The position numbers and the translations under genes were made by a program. A stretch of 64,000 nucleotides of DNA from contig NZ_CP025118.1 in NCBI RefSeq assembly GCF_002831665.1, forward strand, positions 186,001 to 250,000, given 5' to 3'. Source of the stretch: Lacinutrix sp. Bg11-31. GTDB taxonomy: Bacteria > Bacteroidota > Bacteroidia > Flavobacteriales > Flavobacteriaceae. Shown piece after piece: positions 63,179 through 64,000 of the stretch. Numbering within the stretch: the stretch's first letter is position 1; every line of letters begins with the position of its first letter. The notes under the pieces were generated by a model. That model searched no databases. It saw only the letters and a list, made by a program, of their open reading frames with translations, and was not told the origin of the DNA.

Positions 63179-63580
63179 TCAGTTTGGAATTCCAACTCTT
63201 GTAAATAATTCACGCATTTCAACTAGTTCAAATTCATTTTTGAAATTTCCTAAAATTCGTTTTTTTCCGTTATCTAATTCCAATGAGAATCTTTTTCTGC
63301 CAAATACAGATTTTTCATTTAGTCGTTTAATTTCTCCGATTTTAATTTTCTCTGCTGTGGAATTTTTGAAAAGAAAGAAATAGAGAGCAATTATAGAAAC
63401 AATTCCTATCGCAATCCAAAAATATTCAATTATTCCATATCCCGTTTTATTCTGTCCAATTAAACGGGTTAAAGCGTTTGCTAAATTCAATATCATTAAA
63501 ATCTTTAATATCAGATATTGATTTTTAAGTCCATCTTTAATTTCAATTGTGTTTTCTGATTCGTTATATTCTATTTTCAT
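63179..63580 (-). CDS. Uncharacterised membrane protein with PH-like end
   Basis: About 133 residues from MKIEYNESENTIEIKDG. A short beta-rich start, two helices (LILKILMILNLANALTRL and IEYFWIAIGIVSIIALYFFLF) and a C-terminal strand-rich part (FGRKRFSLELDNGKKRI) that could be a small PH-like fold. No family recognised. A partial copy of the upstream dispersed element lies 126 bp before it. Confidence 0.65.
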   Translation of the reverse strand: MKIEYNESENTIEIKDGLKNQYLILKILMILNLANALTRLIGQNKTGYGIIEYFWIAIGIVSIIALYFFLFKNSTAEKIKIGEIKRLNEKSVFGRKRFSLELDNGKKRILGNFKNEFELVEMRELFTRVGIPN

Positions 63581-63705
63581 TGTATTAGGTTTCTGCCAAA
63601 TGTTGTTCAAATCCTTAATATAAGATAAACTCAATCAATATAACTAATGCAGAATCTAGTGTTAGAGTTGTGGTTATGTTTTGTACTCCCAAAAAAACTC
63701 CAGGA

Positions 63706-63748
63706 TTAAACGAAGTTCGACTATTTTTTTATAAAGTAAAGTTTAATG
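63706..63748 (-). repeat. Upstream dispersed element, partial copy C
   Basis: TTAAACGAAGTTCGACT, a T run, then ATAAAGTAAAGTTTAATG. It matches the outer half of copies A (30065-30150) and B (61453-61540), without their hairpin. Confidence 0.55.
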
Positions 63749-63774
63749 TTTAAGTAAATACGTACATTTAAAAC

Positions 63775-64000
63775 ATGCAAGAAGATTTTCTCCATTACCT
63801 CTGGAAACATAAAAAATTAGAGACTACTAATCTTAAAACCACAAAAGATGAATTGGTTGCGTTAATAAACGTAGGAGAGCATAACCATAACGCTGGACCA
63901 GACTTTTTTAATGCACAATTAAAAATAGGAAGCCAGATTTGGGCAGGAAATTTAGAAATTCATATAAAATCTAGCGATTGGTATTTACATAACCATGAAA
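63775..64000 (+). CDS. Partial DUF2851 protein (3' end outside window)
   Basis: The ATG at 63775 opens 75 codons to the window edge. MQEDFLHYLWKHKKLETTNL then HNHNAGPDFFNAQLKIG, WAGNLEIHIKSSDWYLHNH match the N-terminus of DUF2851, a Bacteroidota family of unknown function. The ExH-type residues suggest a nuclease-like metal site, but this is not certain. Confidence 0.85.
   Translation, partial: MQEDFLHYLWKHKKLETTNLKTTKDELVALINVGEHNHNAGPDFFNAQLKIGSQIWAGNLEIHIKSSDWYLHNHE

Noticed and set aside
1..64000. CRISPR arrays, rRNA or tRNA genes
   Set aside because: No regularly spaced identical repeats with spacers, no rRNA sequence and no complete cloverleaf other than the tRNA-like part of tmRNA were seen by eye; a tRNA scan would settle the last point.

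Overview
The window looks like chromosome of a marine-type Flavobacteriaceae (phylum Bacteroidota). The evidence is low-GC DNA, several promoters with the Bacteroidota -7 box TAnnTTTG, an ssrA tmRNA whose peptide tag reads GENNYALAA, an IntDOT-like tyrosine recombinase, a BfmA/BtgA-type mobilization protein, DUF families typical of the group and TlpA and TSP3-type lipoproteins. The genus cannot be fixed from the sequence alone.

Layout. 1-3.4 kb is the end of a mobile island integrated beside the tmRNA gene: a zinc-ribbon protein cut by the window edge, a BfmA-like protein, iteron-like repeats and an integrase. 4.1-10.7 kb holds a saccharopine-dehydrogenase-like enzyme, a short-chain dehydrogenase, a large calcium-repeat lipoprotein and a TlpA-like lipoprotein. 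10.9-19.7 kb is two tight operons that meet stop-to-stop: patatin, a protein with a duplicated domain and a membrane segment, and a DyP peroxidase on +; a class III cyclase/TPR protein, a catalase-like/SRPBCC fusion, a YitT transporter and an HD-domain protein on -. This is the best candidate for an unexplored functional unit.

19.9-25.5 kb is a long minus-strand run of overlapping membrane-protein genes with a small winged-helix regulator. Two near-identical palindromes sit just upstream of two of these genes and are plausible operators. 25.6-30.1 kb has small accessory genes, kdsA and a lipoprotein gene framed by nested inverted repeats. typA follows at 30.5 kb.

32.5-44.2 kb is a surface-glycan locus: FemAB/GNAT-like protein, FdtB-like aminotransferase, Wzx-like flippase, FdtA-like isomerase, several glycosyltransferases, a 2OG-Fe(II) oxygenase, an HTTM-like membrane protein, and ftsE at its edge. 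44.4-51.7 kb has a large TPR protein paired with an outer-membrane barrel protein, a YtcJ-type amidohydrolase and a DUF2059 protein. 51.7-52.8 kb is a block of decayed genes. The rest carries a methyltransferase, a YkgJ cysteine-cluster protein, a fatty-acid-hydroxylase-type membrane enzyme, a repeat-bearing secreted protein, a NamZ/DUF1343 protein, a LolC/E-type permease, a cystathionine-beta-synthase-like enzyme, a TPR protein, a FAD monooxygenase with DnaJ-like zinc motifs, and the start of a DUF2851 protein.

The intergenic DNA is rich in dispersed repeats: three REP-like families, a possibly structured element (three copies, changing stem sequence, conserved flanks), and an 86-88 bp element found upstream of accessory genes. 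All functions are inferred from reading the sequence; no database search was run.
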